Positions 11,444-23,125 of a stretch of 64,000 nt of DNA are shown here, piece after piece (position 1 is the first letter of the stretch; each line of letters starts with the position of its first letter). The stretch comes from Artemia franciscana. Lineage: Eukaryota; Arthropoda; Branchiopoda; Anostraca; Artemiidae. The stretch is taken from the NCBI RefSeq assembly GCF_032884065.1, contig NC_088881.1:616001-680000 (forward strand), in the 5' to 3' direction. The notes under the pieces were generated by a model that had not been told where the DNA came from, did not search any database, and worked only from the letters and a program-made list of their open reading frames with translations. The translations under genes and the position numbers were made by a program.

Positions 11444-12240
11444 TTTCGAAGGGAAACCAAAGTCCATAAACCCGAATCAATAATGTGTATAATACGTTTT
11501 CAAACAGTTCGTGGTAACGAACTGTAGTAAGGAGCGACCCGGCTCAATAGTAACCAAAACTCTAAAAAATGGAATTTTGATACCAATAGTTATATCAAAA
11601 GAATCGCATTTTAATGCTGATTTTAAATATATAAGTTTCATCAAGTTTTGTCTTACCCATCAAAAGTTACGAGCCTGAGAAAATCTGCCCTATTTTAGAA
11701 AATAGGGTGAAACACCCCCTAAAAGCCATAGAATCCTAATGAAAACCACACATTCAGATTAAGCTTATCAGAGAACCCTATTGTACAAGTTCCAAGATCC
11801 CATCTACAAAAATGTGGAATTTTGTATTTTTTGCCAGAAGACAAATCACGGATGCGTGTTTTTTTGTTTGTTTGTTTGTTTTTTTTTTTGTTTTTTTTTC
11901 CAGGGGTGATCGTATCGACCCAGGGGTCCTAGAATTTTGAGAGAGGGCTCATTCGAACGGAAATGAAAAGTTCTAGTGCCCTTTTTAAGTGACCAAGAAA
12001 ATCGTAGGGCACATAGGCCCCTTCCCACGCTCATCTTTTCCCCAGAGTAGTCGGATCACAATTCTGAGATAGCCATTTTATTCAACATAGTCTAAAATCC
12101 TTATAACTATGCCTTTGGGGACGATTTACTCCCCCACAGTCCCTGTGGGAGGGGCTGCAATTTGCAAATTTTGACCAGTGTTTGCATATATTAATGGTTA
12201 TTGGGAAACGTAGAGACGTTTTCAGGGGAATTTTTTGGTT

Positions 12241-12267
12241 GGGAGGGGGAGGGGGGAGAAGAAGGGG
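12241..12267 (+). other. G-quadruplex-type motif
   Basis: Four G runs of three or more bases are separated by A, A and a 7-base loop, which meets the usual quadruplex pattern. It lies in the U2-U1 spacer. The equivalent block in unit D (near 32826) has drifted and no longer fits; the one in unit E (near 45621) fits. Confidence 0.45.
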
Positions 12268-12898
12268 TTATGTGGTGGAAATTTTCCATCGAGGAATTTT
12301 TCGTGGGGGAAGAAGATTTCCATAAAGGGGGCGCCGCATTTTCTAGCATTATTTAAAAAAACAATGAGAAAATAAATATGAAAAAGTTTTTTTCAACTGG
12401 AAGTATGGAGTAGCATTAAAACTTAAAACGAACAGAAAATATTACGCATATAAGGGGTTCACCTCCTCCTAATACCTCACTCTTTACGCTAAAGGATTTT
12501 TAGTAATTTCAACTATTTATTCAACAGCCTTTGTGATTCAGGGGACAAAATTTAAGCTTTAATGCAAAGAGTTATTGACGCGTGGGCGAACCTTCTCATA
12601 AACGTAATAAAGACATACGAACATAGAAGTTTGTTACGTAAGCTAATTCGTAAGTTACGTATATCTTTTACTAATGAAAACGTTCGTAAAAACTAAAAGT
12701 TCTAGTTGCCTTTTTAAGTACCCGAAAAATCGGAGAGCAACTGGGCCTCCTTCCCCTCCTATTTTAGCAAAATCATTCGATCAAAACTATGGGAAAGCCA
12801 TTTAGCCAAATAAATAAATATGCAAATTTCGCTGCGGAGAGCCGAAATCAAAACATGGATTAACTAAAAAACATTCAGAAATTAAATAAAAAAAACAA

Positions 12899-13160
12899 GT
12901 TTTTTTTAACTGAAAGTAAGGAGCGACATTAAAACTTAAAACGAACAGAAATTACCCCGTATATGAAAGGGGCTGCTCCTTCTTCAACGCCCTGCGCTTT
13001 ACGCTAAAGTTTTACTGTTTTAAAAAGTAGAGTTGAGAGAAAGAATCAAACTTTAGTGCAAAGAGCAAGGCGTTGAAAAAGGAGCAGCCCCTTTCATTTA
13101 CGGGGTAATTTCTGTTCGTTTTAAGTTTTAAAGTCGCTCCTTACTTTCAGTTAAAAAAAA
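12899..13160. repeat. Fold-back repeat (copy 3)
   Basis: Same inverted arms and loop as copy 1, between T and A runs. Confidence 0.75.
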
Positions 13161-13859
13161 CCTTGTTTGTTTTATTTAATTCAAAGTGAAGAGAGACCCT
13201 GCTGTTTGTTACTTAGTCCTCGAATATATTGGAAATCCTTTCTTTTTTTTCCATATGAAAAAACGAAGAAACACTGTATAAAATTTACAAAAATTAATGG
13301 TGAAAAAGCCAATGGGTGGACACCATAATTAATTTAAAGTGCCCAAGCTGGATCCAAGTCCCCATGCATCTTTATCGAAAATAGTTCGTAATTATAAACT
13401 GCTGAAATTTAAATTGAGCCAATATTGGATAAAATGGCTGAAGCGATTGTTTTTGGCCTCAGGCGGCTTGGTACTGCGGTGAGTTGTTGATAGTAGTAAT
13501 GACTAGAGCCCCTCCCCCCCTCTATGATTGTTAGAGAGAAAATAATTGGCAAAGTCAGTAGACTGGTCACTGGGTTCTCAGAAATTAGAGTTTCAAGTTT
13601 TCAGTCAAATTGATAAGAGAATGAGAAACTCCTGATTTTCTTTTCTCAAAAAGGTAAACTTGCATTTAAACGATCTAGAGGCTTGCATATGAAAATGAAA
13701 TGGGGCATTCCTATTTTCAAAAACAATTCAGAGACTTGATTCACAGCTGTGAAAAAAGTTTTGTAAAGCTGCATCTGTTTAATGAATTAGAGTTTCTGAG
13801 TGGCATTCAAAGCAACCGGATTTATGTCGAAAGACATTAGTAAAATGTTAGTACAATTT

Positions 13860-14001
13860 ATAATTACCTGGCTGGAGCTGCCCTAATCATGAAAGAGGCG
13901 CTCCCAGGGTGAGGCCTATTGGCTGACCCTTGTGATTACCCCAAATAGGGGGTAACTCAACAGCGTAATTTTTGGTAGTCGGGGTTTCGCGCGGACCCCT
14001 C
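13860..14001 (+). ncRNA. U1: U1 snRNA copy 2, altered 5' end
   Basis: U1 body with loop I AATCATGAAAG close to the canonical U1-70K loop, CTCCCAGGG, shortened stem-loop II, and a good Sm site AATTTTTGG. The 5' end is ATAATTACCTG, a change inside the 5' splice-site-pairing ACTTACC. Stem-loop IV has lost its ACTGCG part (GTCGGGGTTTCGCGCGGACC). It is likely a variant or pseudogene. Confidence 0.88.
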
Positions 14002-14728
14002 TTCACACATTGAATAGGTTTCTTCCTTTGAACCTGTACTATGTTAGTTTTGTGATTGAAAGGAAAAAATATGCTAATTGATAATGCTTAAACCAAGTAA
14101 TTTAGAACATCTCTTAAATAAACACATTTTGTTTTTCTTAGTCTTGTATTAAAGCAAATGATGGGGTATCAATGACCATTCGCCATAATTAAATTAAATT
14201 GCCTAAACTGATTGAATTCCTGATGCATTTTGTTTTTGAATTTACTCCGTAATTATCAAGTACTGATTTTTAAACTGAACTAGGAATCGAATCCAATTGC
14301 TGAAATTTAAATTAAGTCACAAAGGCTAGTCTTGAAAAGTGAAATGCCCTTGGTCACCACACATTTCACCAAGTCTATTGTATTGGCACTATATCAGACT
14401 AAGAATTCCTTCACTACCGCTAAGCTTCTTGGAATATTTTAATAGGGGGGCCTTTGGCTACAGCAATTAATCGACCATTCAGCTACATTACAATTATTTT
14501 TGGGCCTGATTACTCAATATTTATGTTATTTTCTGCGGATGTAGTTTTAGTAGTATGTCATTAAAGTTACCCATGAATTGTTGTTCATTGAATATGTTTT
14601 CGCATCATATGATTTTTTGGCCCGTATTTACTTGATTGAACATTGAATTTCTTATTGCTTTCGAACCTTGTTTAAAAAAAACCACGAGGATTTATTTTTA
14701 TATACCCAAGTCAACCTTAGCAATTTTC
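14002..14728 (+). repeat. U1-U5 spacer, unit B
   Basis: About 730 bp, AT-rich, with no coding signal. Positions 14243-14263 mark the site where insert W is found in the long units (after ACTGA). Confidence 0.7.
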
Positions 14729-14837
14729 ATAGTTCTGGCCTCTCCTCATATCGAGTTAATCTTTCGCCTTTTACTAAAGATTACCGTGGGGAGGGGCACT
14801 TGATGAGTCTTAACAAATTTTTGAATGCCGAAAGGCA
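14729..14837 (+). ncRNA. U5: U5 snRNA copy 1
   Basis: U5 snRNA aligns the two exons in the spliceosome through its loop I. Here the invariant stem-loop I reads AATCTTTCGCCTTTTACTAA then AGATTACCGTGG. The basal stem GCCTCTCC / GGAGGGGC replaces the usual GTTTCTCT / AGAGGAAC with pairing kept, as expected for selected RNA structure. GAGTCTTAACAAATTTTTG supplies the Sm site, and TGCCGAAAGGCA forms a short 3' hairpin with a GAAA loop. The start ATAGTTCTGG fits the usual ATACTCTGG. Length about 109 nt. It is the only uninterrupted plus-strand U5 in the window. Confidence 0.93.
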
Positions 14838-15207
14838 GACTAGTCTACACAATTGTTGTATGTTTTAATATTTCAAGATTACTTATCTAGATATTAATAC
14901 TATTTAGATACTATCTTACTTATCAAGATATTAGGGTTGTCAGACAAGTAACCCTGGAAAATGCAAGATAATTGAAGTCATTTATGAACAAAAATCCAAT
15001 CTTTTCAAAAATATAAAACAAATTGTGAACTTATGGGCAAATAGTAAAAAGGGACAGTAATTGTGAAATATGGCACAACTTTCAGGGGTGTCTAAATAAG
15101 CTATGTTTATAGGGAAGTAGACGTGATTAGTGTTGTTAGTCGCCTAGTTGCCTACAGCCCTTCAGCTGACAAGTGGCTTGCTAGATGTTTGTTGTTATCT
15201 TTTGCAG

Positions 15208-15237
15208 ATTACATCCAGGGAAGCTACTTTTCAGCCG
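15208..15237 (+). other. Micro-exon-like segment
   Basis: A 30-nt block sits between a good acceptor (TTATCTTTTGCAG) and a donor (CCG|GTAAGG). It recurs in every U5-U2 spacer, twice per spacer. No gene family is recognised, and the repetition of the whole spacer may explain it. Confidence 0.2.
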
Positions 15238-16344
15238 GTAAGGGATGCTCGAAGGCACTCTTGGTTTGGTGCAATAGTGTGCCAAGTCCTAGGCACCCTT
15301 GACTCCCAAATCTCTTAGGGCCCTCATTCCTCCCTCGTCTAGGAACCGTATTTCCATTCCAGTTTAGGGGATTCCTCTAAAATGAGGAGTTTGGAGATCT
15401 TACAGGGGCAAATCCTTTCATTTGGGGACTCCATTGGTTTCTAGACACAATACTCAGTCTGGCGGGAGAACACGATCCAAGAGACAATTCTCTGTGTGAA
15501 GGGAAAAGAGAATCAACAGGCGATTCTCCATGTGAAGGGAGACCAAGAAACGGATCTGTGAGGAAGGAGAAGCCTGGAGCCTAAATGCAAATATAACACA
15601 AAATCCCTGTGATTTACCTCCTCAAAGTTTTATCTTCGTTGATACATTCGGGGAGTCTGAAGAATGGCATTCTAACAGCTAAACTAATGATTCCTCGGTC
15701 TGAAATGACTGAAATACATTCTACAACATATTTTGGCACAAGGAATTGGTGTGGTCAGGACTGGCCCATTTTTCTTTTGCAGGCCTTCCTCCAGAACCGT
15801 CCTAAATTTTAAACAAGTCTATTTTGCCTCCAGAGGGAGAAGACTTTGTGATGGGCCAATGGGCCTGTACGAAATTGGAAGGGAAATGATTCTTGTATTT
15901 ATTTGTTAAGCCCTTAGATGGTGTAAAAGCGATTCAAGTCCCAGCTACATTTAGTCCTCTTTTGTTTCGTCTTAAAAAGTAACTATTTCTGGATTTATTA
16001 TCCTTAGAGCTTAGCCACGTAATTTACTTAGGCTAAAAAGTAAAAGGCAAAGCATTGCTCAAGAAATGTGAACAAAATTAACTCTTTCTACTAAGTCCTT
16101 CTAGCTCGACTTCATCTTATAGGACTCTAGTAACATATCAGACTAAGAATTCTTTCACTACCGCTAAGCTTCTTGGAATATTTTAATAGGGGGGCCTTTG
16201 TCTACAGCAATTGATCGACCATTCAGCTACATTACAATTATTTTCGGGCCTGATTACTGAATATTTATGGTATTTTCTGTGGATATAGTTTTAGTAGCAT
16301 GTCATTAAAGTTGCCCATGAATTGCTATTCATTGAATATGTTTT

Positions 16345-16395
16345 CCCATCATAGGATTTTTGGGCCGGATTTTGGCCCAAAAATCCTGTGATGCG
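16345..16395. repeat. GGCC hairpin
   Basis: GATTTTTGGGCC, 7-base loop, GGCCCAAAAATC; same element as at 10225 in the opposite orientation. Confidence 0.75.
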
Positions 16396-17163
16396 GCTAA
16401 ATGTGGCTGGCTAAATATTTGTTGTTATCTTTTGCAGATTACGTCCAAGGGAAGCTACTATTAAGCGGGTAAGGGATGCTCGAAGTCACTCTTGGTTTGG
16501 TGCAATAGTTTTGAGATCTTACTAGGGCAAATCCTTTCATTTGGGTATTCTATTGGTTCTTTAGCAGGCTTTTCCTGCAGAACCGTCCAAAATTTTACAG
16601 AAATCTATTTTGTCTCCAGAGGGAGAAGACTTTGTGATTGATGGGCCAATGGGCCTGTACGAGATTGGATGGAAACAATTCTTGTATGTATTTCTCTTGT
16701 ATTTCTTTCTTAAGCCCTTAGATGGTGTAAAAGCGAGCCAAGTCCAAACTACATTTAGTTCTCTTTTGTTTCGTCTTAAAAAGTAACTATTTCTGGATTT
16801 GTTATCCTTAGAGCATAGCCACGTAATTTATTTAGGCTAAAAAGTAAAAGGCAAAGCATTGCTCAAGAAATCTGAACAAAACTAACTCAAATCCATACAC
16901 ACTATTACTGCTTAAAGTAATTCATCTTCTGCCCTTGAAAATCAAAAGGTACCACCATCTTGGAATGCAACTTTCCTCGTACTACTTTGTTTCTACTAAG
17001 TCCTTCTAGGTCGACTCCATCTTATAGGACTTTTTTTCATTTCTTTTGCTTTTCTACAGCGGCGTAACTTCGTCAAAATACAAACTTGAAGGGGATGGGG
17101 GAGCAAAGATGGAACCCTTTATCCAAAATAAAGTGAAAATAGCAGTAAAAACTAAAAAGAAGT

Positions 17164-17217
17164 CATTTGGTACCACAGAGGCACTATTTAGTTCTCTAAA
17201 AGAACTATAAATTTACT
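17164..17217 (+). promoter_or_regulatory. Candidate U2 upstream element
   Basis: The 54 bp before U2 (CATTTGGTACCAC...) are kept before every U2 copy and also in the inverted arms that have lost U2. Position about -54 matches where arthropod snRNA genes carry the proximal sequence element. A loosely similar CATTCAAAGC stretch lies about 56 bp before U1. No TATA box or verified PSE match can be claimed. Confidence 0.3.
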
Positions 17218-17397
17218 TTACTTTCGGCCTTTTGGCTAAGATCAAAGTGTAGTATCAGTTCTTATCAGCTTAATATTTGATACGGCCCCTACATGGGGCC
17301 CAGAATTATTTTTGGAAACCGGAGGGATGTCGGGGCTTGCTCTGCTCCCTTCACGCGTTGGCCCGGTATTGCAGTACCTCCGGGATCGACGCACCCC
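17218..17397 (+). ncRNA. U2: U2 snRNA copy 3
   Basis: Essentially the same as copy 1, including the TATCAG variant after the branch-point region and the TTACTTTCG start, with CTCCCTTC in stem III where copy 1 has CTCTCTTC. Shared variants support a recent common origin of units A and C. Confidence 0.94.
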
Positions 17398-19830
17398 TTT
17401 CGAAGGGAAACCAAAGTCCATGAACCCTAATCAATAATGTGTATAATACGTTTTCAAACAGTTCGTGGTAACGAACTGTAGTAAGGAGCGACCCGGCTCA
17501 ATAGTAACCAAAACTCTAAAAAACGGAATTTTGATACCAATAGTTACATCAAAAGAATCGCATTTTAATGCTGATTTTAAATATATAAGTTTTATCAAGT
17601 TTTGTCTTACCCATCAAAAGTTACGAGCCTGAAAAAATCTGCCCTATTTTAGAAAATAGGGTGAAACACCCCCTAAAAGCCATAGAATCCTAATGAAAAC
17701 CACACATTCAGATTAAGCTTATCAGAGAACCCTATTGTACAAGTTCCAAGATCCCATCTACAAAAATGTGGAATTTTGTATTTTTTGCCAGAAGACAAAT
17801 CACGGATGCGTGTTTTTTTGTTGGTTTGTTTTTTTTTTTTTTTTTTGTTTTTTTTTCCAGGGGTGATCGTATCGACCCAGTGGTCCTAGAATTTTGAGAG
17901 AGAGCTCATTCGAACGGAAATGAAAAGTTCTAGTGCCCTTTTTAAGTGACCAAGAAAATCGTAGGGCACCTAGGCCCCTTCCCACGCTCATCTTTTCCCC
18001 AGAGTAGTCGGATCACAATTCTGAGATAGCCATTTTATTCAACATAGTCTAAAATCCTTATAACTATGCCTTTGGGGACGATTTACTCCCCCACAGTCCC
18101 CGTGGGAGGGGCTGCAATTTGTAAATTTTGACCAGTGTTTGCATATATTAATGGTTATTGGGAAACGTAGAGACGTTTTCAGGGGAATTTTTTGGTTGGG
18201 AGGGGGACGGGGGAGAAGAAGGGGTTATGTGGTGGAAATTTTCCATCGAGGAATTTTTCGTGGGGGAAGAAGATTTCCATAAAGGGGGCGCCGCATTTTC
18301 TAGCATTATTTAAAAAAACAATGAGAAAATAAATATGAAAAAGTTTTTTTCAATTGGAAGTATGGAGTAGCATTAAAACTTAAAACGAACAGAAAATATT
18401 ACGCATATAAGGGGTTCACCTCCTCCTAATACCTCACTCTTTACGCTAAAGGATTTTTAGTAATTTCAACTATTTATTCAACAGCCTTTGTGATTCAGGG
18501 GACAAAATTTAAGCTTTAATGCAAAGAGTTATTGACGCGTGGGCGAACCTTCTCATAAACGTAATAAAGACATACGAACATAGAAGTTTGTTACGTAAGC
18601 TAATTCGTAAGTTACGTATATCTTTTACTAATGAAAACGTTCGTAAAAACTAAAAGTTCTAGTTGCCTTTTTAAGTACCCGAAAAATTGGAGAGCAACTG
18701 GGCCTCCTTCCCCTCCTATTTTAGCAAAATCATTCGATCAAAACTATGGGAAAGCCATTTAGCCAAATAAATAAATATGCAAATTTCGCTTTAATTATTC
18801 TGCGGAGAGCCGAAATCAAAACATGGATTAACTAAAAAACATTCAGAAATTAAATAAAAAAAACAAGTTTTTTTTTAACTGAAAGTAAGGAGCGACATTA
18901 AAACTTAAAATGAACAGAAATTACCCCGTATATGAAAGGGGCTGCTCCTTCTTCAACGCTCTGCGCTTTACGCTAAAGTTTTACTGTTTTAAAAAGTAGA
19001 GTTGAGAGAAAGAATCAAACTTTAGTGCAAAGAGCAAGGCGTTGAAAAAGGAGCAGCTCCTTTCATATACGGGGTAATTTCTGTTCGTTTTAAGTTTTAA
19101 AGTCGCTCCTTACTTTCAGTTAAAAAAAAAACCTTGTTTGTTTTATTTAATTCAAAGTGAAGAGAGACCCTGCCGTTTGTTACTTAGTCCTCGAATATAT
19201 TGGAAATCCTTTCTTTTTTTTCCATATGAAAAAACGAAGAAACACTGTATAAAATTTACAAAAATTAATGGTGAAAAAGCCAATGGGTGGACACCATAAT
19301 TAATTTAAAGTGCCCAAGCTGGATCCAAGTCCCCATGCATCTTTATCGAAAATAGTTCGTAATTATAAACTGCTGAAATTTAAATTGAGCCAATATTGGA
19401 TAAAATGGCTGAAGCGATTGTTTTTGGCCTCAGGCGGCTTGGTACTGCGGTGAGTTGTTGATAGTAGTAATGACTAGAGCCCCTCCCCCCCTCTATGATT
19501 GTTAGAGAGAATATAATTGGCAAAGTCAGTAGACTGGTCACTGCGTTCTCAGAAATTAGAGTTTCAACTTTTCAGTCAAATTGATAAGAGAGTGAGAAAC
19601 TCCTGATTTTCTTTTCTCAAAAAGGTAAACTTGCATTTAAACGATCTAGAGGCTTGCATATGAAAATGAAATGGGGCATTCCTATTTTCAAAAACAATTC
19701 AGAGACTTGATTCACAGCTGTGAAAAAAGTTTTGTAAAGCTGCATCTGTTTAATGAATTAGAGTTTCTGAGTGGCATTCAAAGCGACCGGATTTATGTCG
19801 AAAGACATTAGTGAAATGTTATTACAATTC
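17398..19830 (+). repeat. U2-U1 spacer, unit C
   Basis: Full-length spacer with T-rich tract near 17815-17860, G-rich block near 18198-18225 that still fits a quadruplex pattern, a half fold-back near 18340-18450, and the full fold-back at 18867-19131. No coding signal. Confidence 0.72.
18867..19131. repeat. Fold-back repeat (copy 4)
   Basis: Same arms as copy 1, AACTGAAAGTAAGGAGCGAC to its complement. Confidence 0.75.
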
Positions 19831-19979
19831 ATACTTACCTGGCTGGAGAGCTGCCTTACTCATGATGGAGGCGCTCCCAGGGTGAGGCTTATTGGCTGAT
19901 CCCTGTGATTACTCCAAATAGGGGGTAACTCAACAGCGTATTTTTTAGTAGTGGGGGATTGCGTTCACGCGGACCCCTC
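19831..19979 (+). ncRNA. U1: U1 snRNA copy 3, shortened stem-loop II
   Basis: Matches copy 1: canonical ATACTTACCTGG start, loop I CTCATGATGG, shortened stem-loop II, weak Sm site TATTTTTTAG, intact stem-loop IV. The identical defects show copying after the changes arose. Confidence 0.92.
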
Positions 19980-20242
19980 TTCACACATTGAATAGGTTTC
20001 TTCTTTTGAGCCCGTACTATGTTGTAATTTTGTGAATTGAAAGGAAAAAATATGCAAATTGACAATATTTAAATCAAGTAATTTAGAACATCTCTTAAAT
20101 AAACACATTTTGTTTTTCTTAGTCATGTATTAAAGCAAATGATGGGGTATCAATGACCAGTCGCCATAATTAAATTGCCTAAACTGATTGAATTCCTGAT
20201 GCATTTTATTTTTGAAAATACTCCGTAATTATCAAATACTGA

Positions 20243-20487
20243 CAGGCACGCCCATTACCGTTTTACCGGAGAAGGCACGCCCGATTTACCGTTTCATGAG
20301 CGATCCCTTCTGTAAAGCATATTTATATTTTCTGTCATTCACGCTGAAAAAGAACAATGTGCTCAATCTAAAGTTTCTGAGCAGAGCAATTCGCGCTCAC
20401 AGTATTCTGAATAGCACCAGAACTACATTTTACCTCGCTATTGAAGTGCTTTGTGAAGCTCGGTGTAACAGAAAGGGGTGTACATGA
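20243..20487 (+). pseudogene. hAT-like transposase fragment
   Basis: Same frame and residues as 2725-2970 (FMSDPFCKAYLYFLSFTL). No further transposase sequence is visible on either side. Confidence 0.5.
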
Positions 20488-22695
20488 GGTAGTTTAAAAA
20501 CCGAGCTCAGCAGGGTTATTGCTAAGAGGTTCCATTCTCCCGACTACCCCTATCAGTGTCAGTGTTCTTATATCGATTACCCTGGAACAGAACCAAGACA
20601 CTCCACTGTTCTAAAATCCTGTAAACCACTGCTTCAAGAGACAGCCATCGTGTTGCATTGATGGACAGTAGCCTGTGTTTGGCAATATTTGTAAACTCTT
20701 GAAACTTTTTATACTCCTTGATCGGTTTTGAACTTAAACCAATATAGTTGACTATGTCTCTACTAAATCTTCCAAGCTTTCAGGTAAGAGTTTTGAAGAA
20801 TGAGAAAAGCACAGAGCCAAGGAATGACTAGAACAGCCTAAGGTAAACAGGTGAGGCACCTATTTTTTGAGTATATAATAATTGTTTCCAACACAAATTT
20901 TGGCAAGAAGTTACAAACTTATTATTTATTGCCAATAGCTTATTTTTCTTCCTAAAAATACATGGCTTGCAGAAACCATGTAAAAGTTAGCATTTCAAAT
21001 ATGAAACGATTTTATAGAAAGCTCTCCAGGTAGTATTTTCTAGCTTTTCAAGTCATTTTTAAGGGTCAAGCACCCTTTTGAGCTAACTATTTCCAGGTAT
21101 GATCGCAATTCGCAGGTTCAGTATGACTGGAAACGGCTTTCAAATTGCTTCAAACAAATGTGTCATGGCAGCAGAGGACCTCAAAATAAGCATGTTTTAT
21201 CAGTTGGCACCAGGACTACAAGCTATCTTGATTCCCTAAGTTTGAACCATTTTTCCATGCGCATTACAATAACAGGCTTAGCATGGGTTTTACCTGTATT
21301 GGGAGGAAACACCCATTAGAAAGACAAAGTCAAATTTTTTTGGAGGACTTAAAACCGTGCGGTTGCTGTCCATATATTAGAAAAAAACATGGAAAACTTC
21401 ATGATTCAGTCCCCCCCTCCCCCGTGACGACTTAACATAAGCCTACCATCGGGTGCTGTATATCCTTTTGTGTCAAATTTTCACCGATTTTGAGCAAAAA
21501 CCATGCATCCTTGTGCTTCGAACACATCTCTGACTGTATTTAAAACTGTCATTAAAAATAAATTACTGACTGCCGAATCGATTCCTCAATAAAAACGAAA
21601 CTTGTTGGTTGTATCCACGCTTTAGACTTTCAATGCTTCACGCCATATAAGGATATTAACCAAAACGTCGAAAGGACTGAAACTGAAGCCAGAGTGTTAA
21701 AAGTATCAATTCAGACAGAGAAAAATGTTAGAATTTTGTTCAACAATATGAAACTTCGGCACAAAAATCATTTTTTTCATATTTCTGGATAATTTCAAAA
21801 CCTCAAGCTACCCAATTAATTAACTCAATTCCGTTTATATAAAACTAAGTAAATTTAATTCATTTGGCAGCATAGTTAGGGTTGGTACTAAATGTTTAGA
21901 GTTGACACCATGGAACTTGCAGATAATCTAGTTTGTTACTGTTGAACTCGGTAGGAAAAGCCGGTTTTTGCCGAAGCTTAGTATTATCCAAAAAAAAACA
22001 GGTCTTGAAACATTTTCTAGGGTCATGCATTCTTTGTGACTATTTATATAGGTCAAACCATTGAGCACGTTGCCTAACTTTGAGGCATCGCTTAGTAATT
22101 ATGATAGTAGTGAAAGCAATACCCAGGGTGCTTAAGGGGTTCCTCAAAATGTCTCTCCAACTGGTAAAAACATAACAAATATGAATATAAAAAATGTATG
22201 CGTTTTTTGTGTAAACCTCACAAAAACCAAACACAAAAACTTTTTAACGCAGTACTTTAAAACTTTAGCGTAAAGAGCGGGGAGGGGTAAGTAGGGGGCA
22301 GCCCTTTCACACACGACTAATTTCTGTTTGTTAATGCCGCTCTTTACTTTCGTTTAAAATAAAAAAGATTTCTTTTTCATTTACTACACTATAAACTAAT
22401 AGAATGTATAATGCTGGCAAGAGCGACTGCTCTAAAATCATATAATGCCATAACATTACTGTATTTTAAAAGAATATGAGATTTTTTCTAGCAAAAATAC
22501 TTTATTGTACCCTTTGTATCCCCTATAAGCGTCAGAATACTCTAGACACACTATTAACTAAGTTACGCTACGCTAATTGAAGCATTTCACGCGAAAGTTC
22601 TTTCATAGGATGATGTAAAAATCTACGAACCATAATCATCGTCTAAAATTATCGCAATCATCACAAGCAAATTTTTTTAAAAATTTTAAGCTCTA

Positions 22696-23125
<430 letters not shown>

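Larger units (their letters stand above)
11444..13859 (+). repeat. U2-U1 spacer, unit B
   Basis: Full-length 2.4 kb spacer. It holds T-rich tracts near 11865-11900, a G-rich block at 12241-12267, a diverged half fold-back near 12390-12495 and the full fold-back at 12899-13160. It retains the roughly 350 bp that unit A lost. Confidence 0.75.
11226..17166 (+). repeat. Short snRNA repeat unit B (U2-U1-U5)
   Basis: The simplest unit in the window, 5.94 kb from one U2 upstream box to the next. All three genes lie on the + strand in the order U2, U1, U5. No insert W and no LINE interrupt it, so it is the best model of the ancestral tandem unit. Confidence 0.85.
14838..17217 (+). repeat. U5-U2 spacer, unit B
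   Basis: 2.4 kb spacer built of internal duplications. The ATATCAGACTAAGAATTC block that precedes U5 (14392) recurs at 16134, and the TTTTGCAGATTAC block at 15201 recurs at about 16431. A TTAA at 14865-14868 is the intact form of the site occupied by piggyBac at 60331. The last 55 bp form the U2 upstream region. Confidence 0.7.

Noticed and set aside
17800-17991. Recurrent open frames of 60-118 codons in the U2-U1 spacer (for example MSVGRGLGALRFSWSLKKG)
   Set aside because: They recur because the DNA is repeated, change length with homopolymer runs, and match no family; codon-level conservation is not evident.
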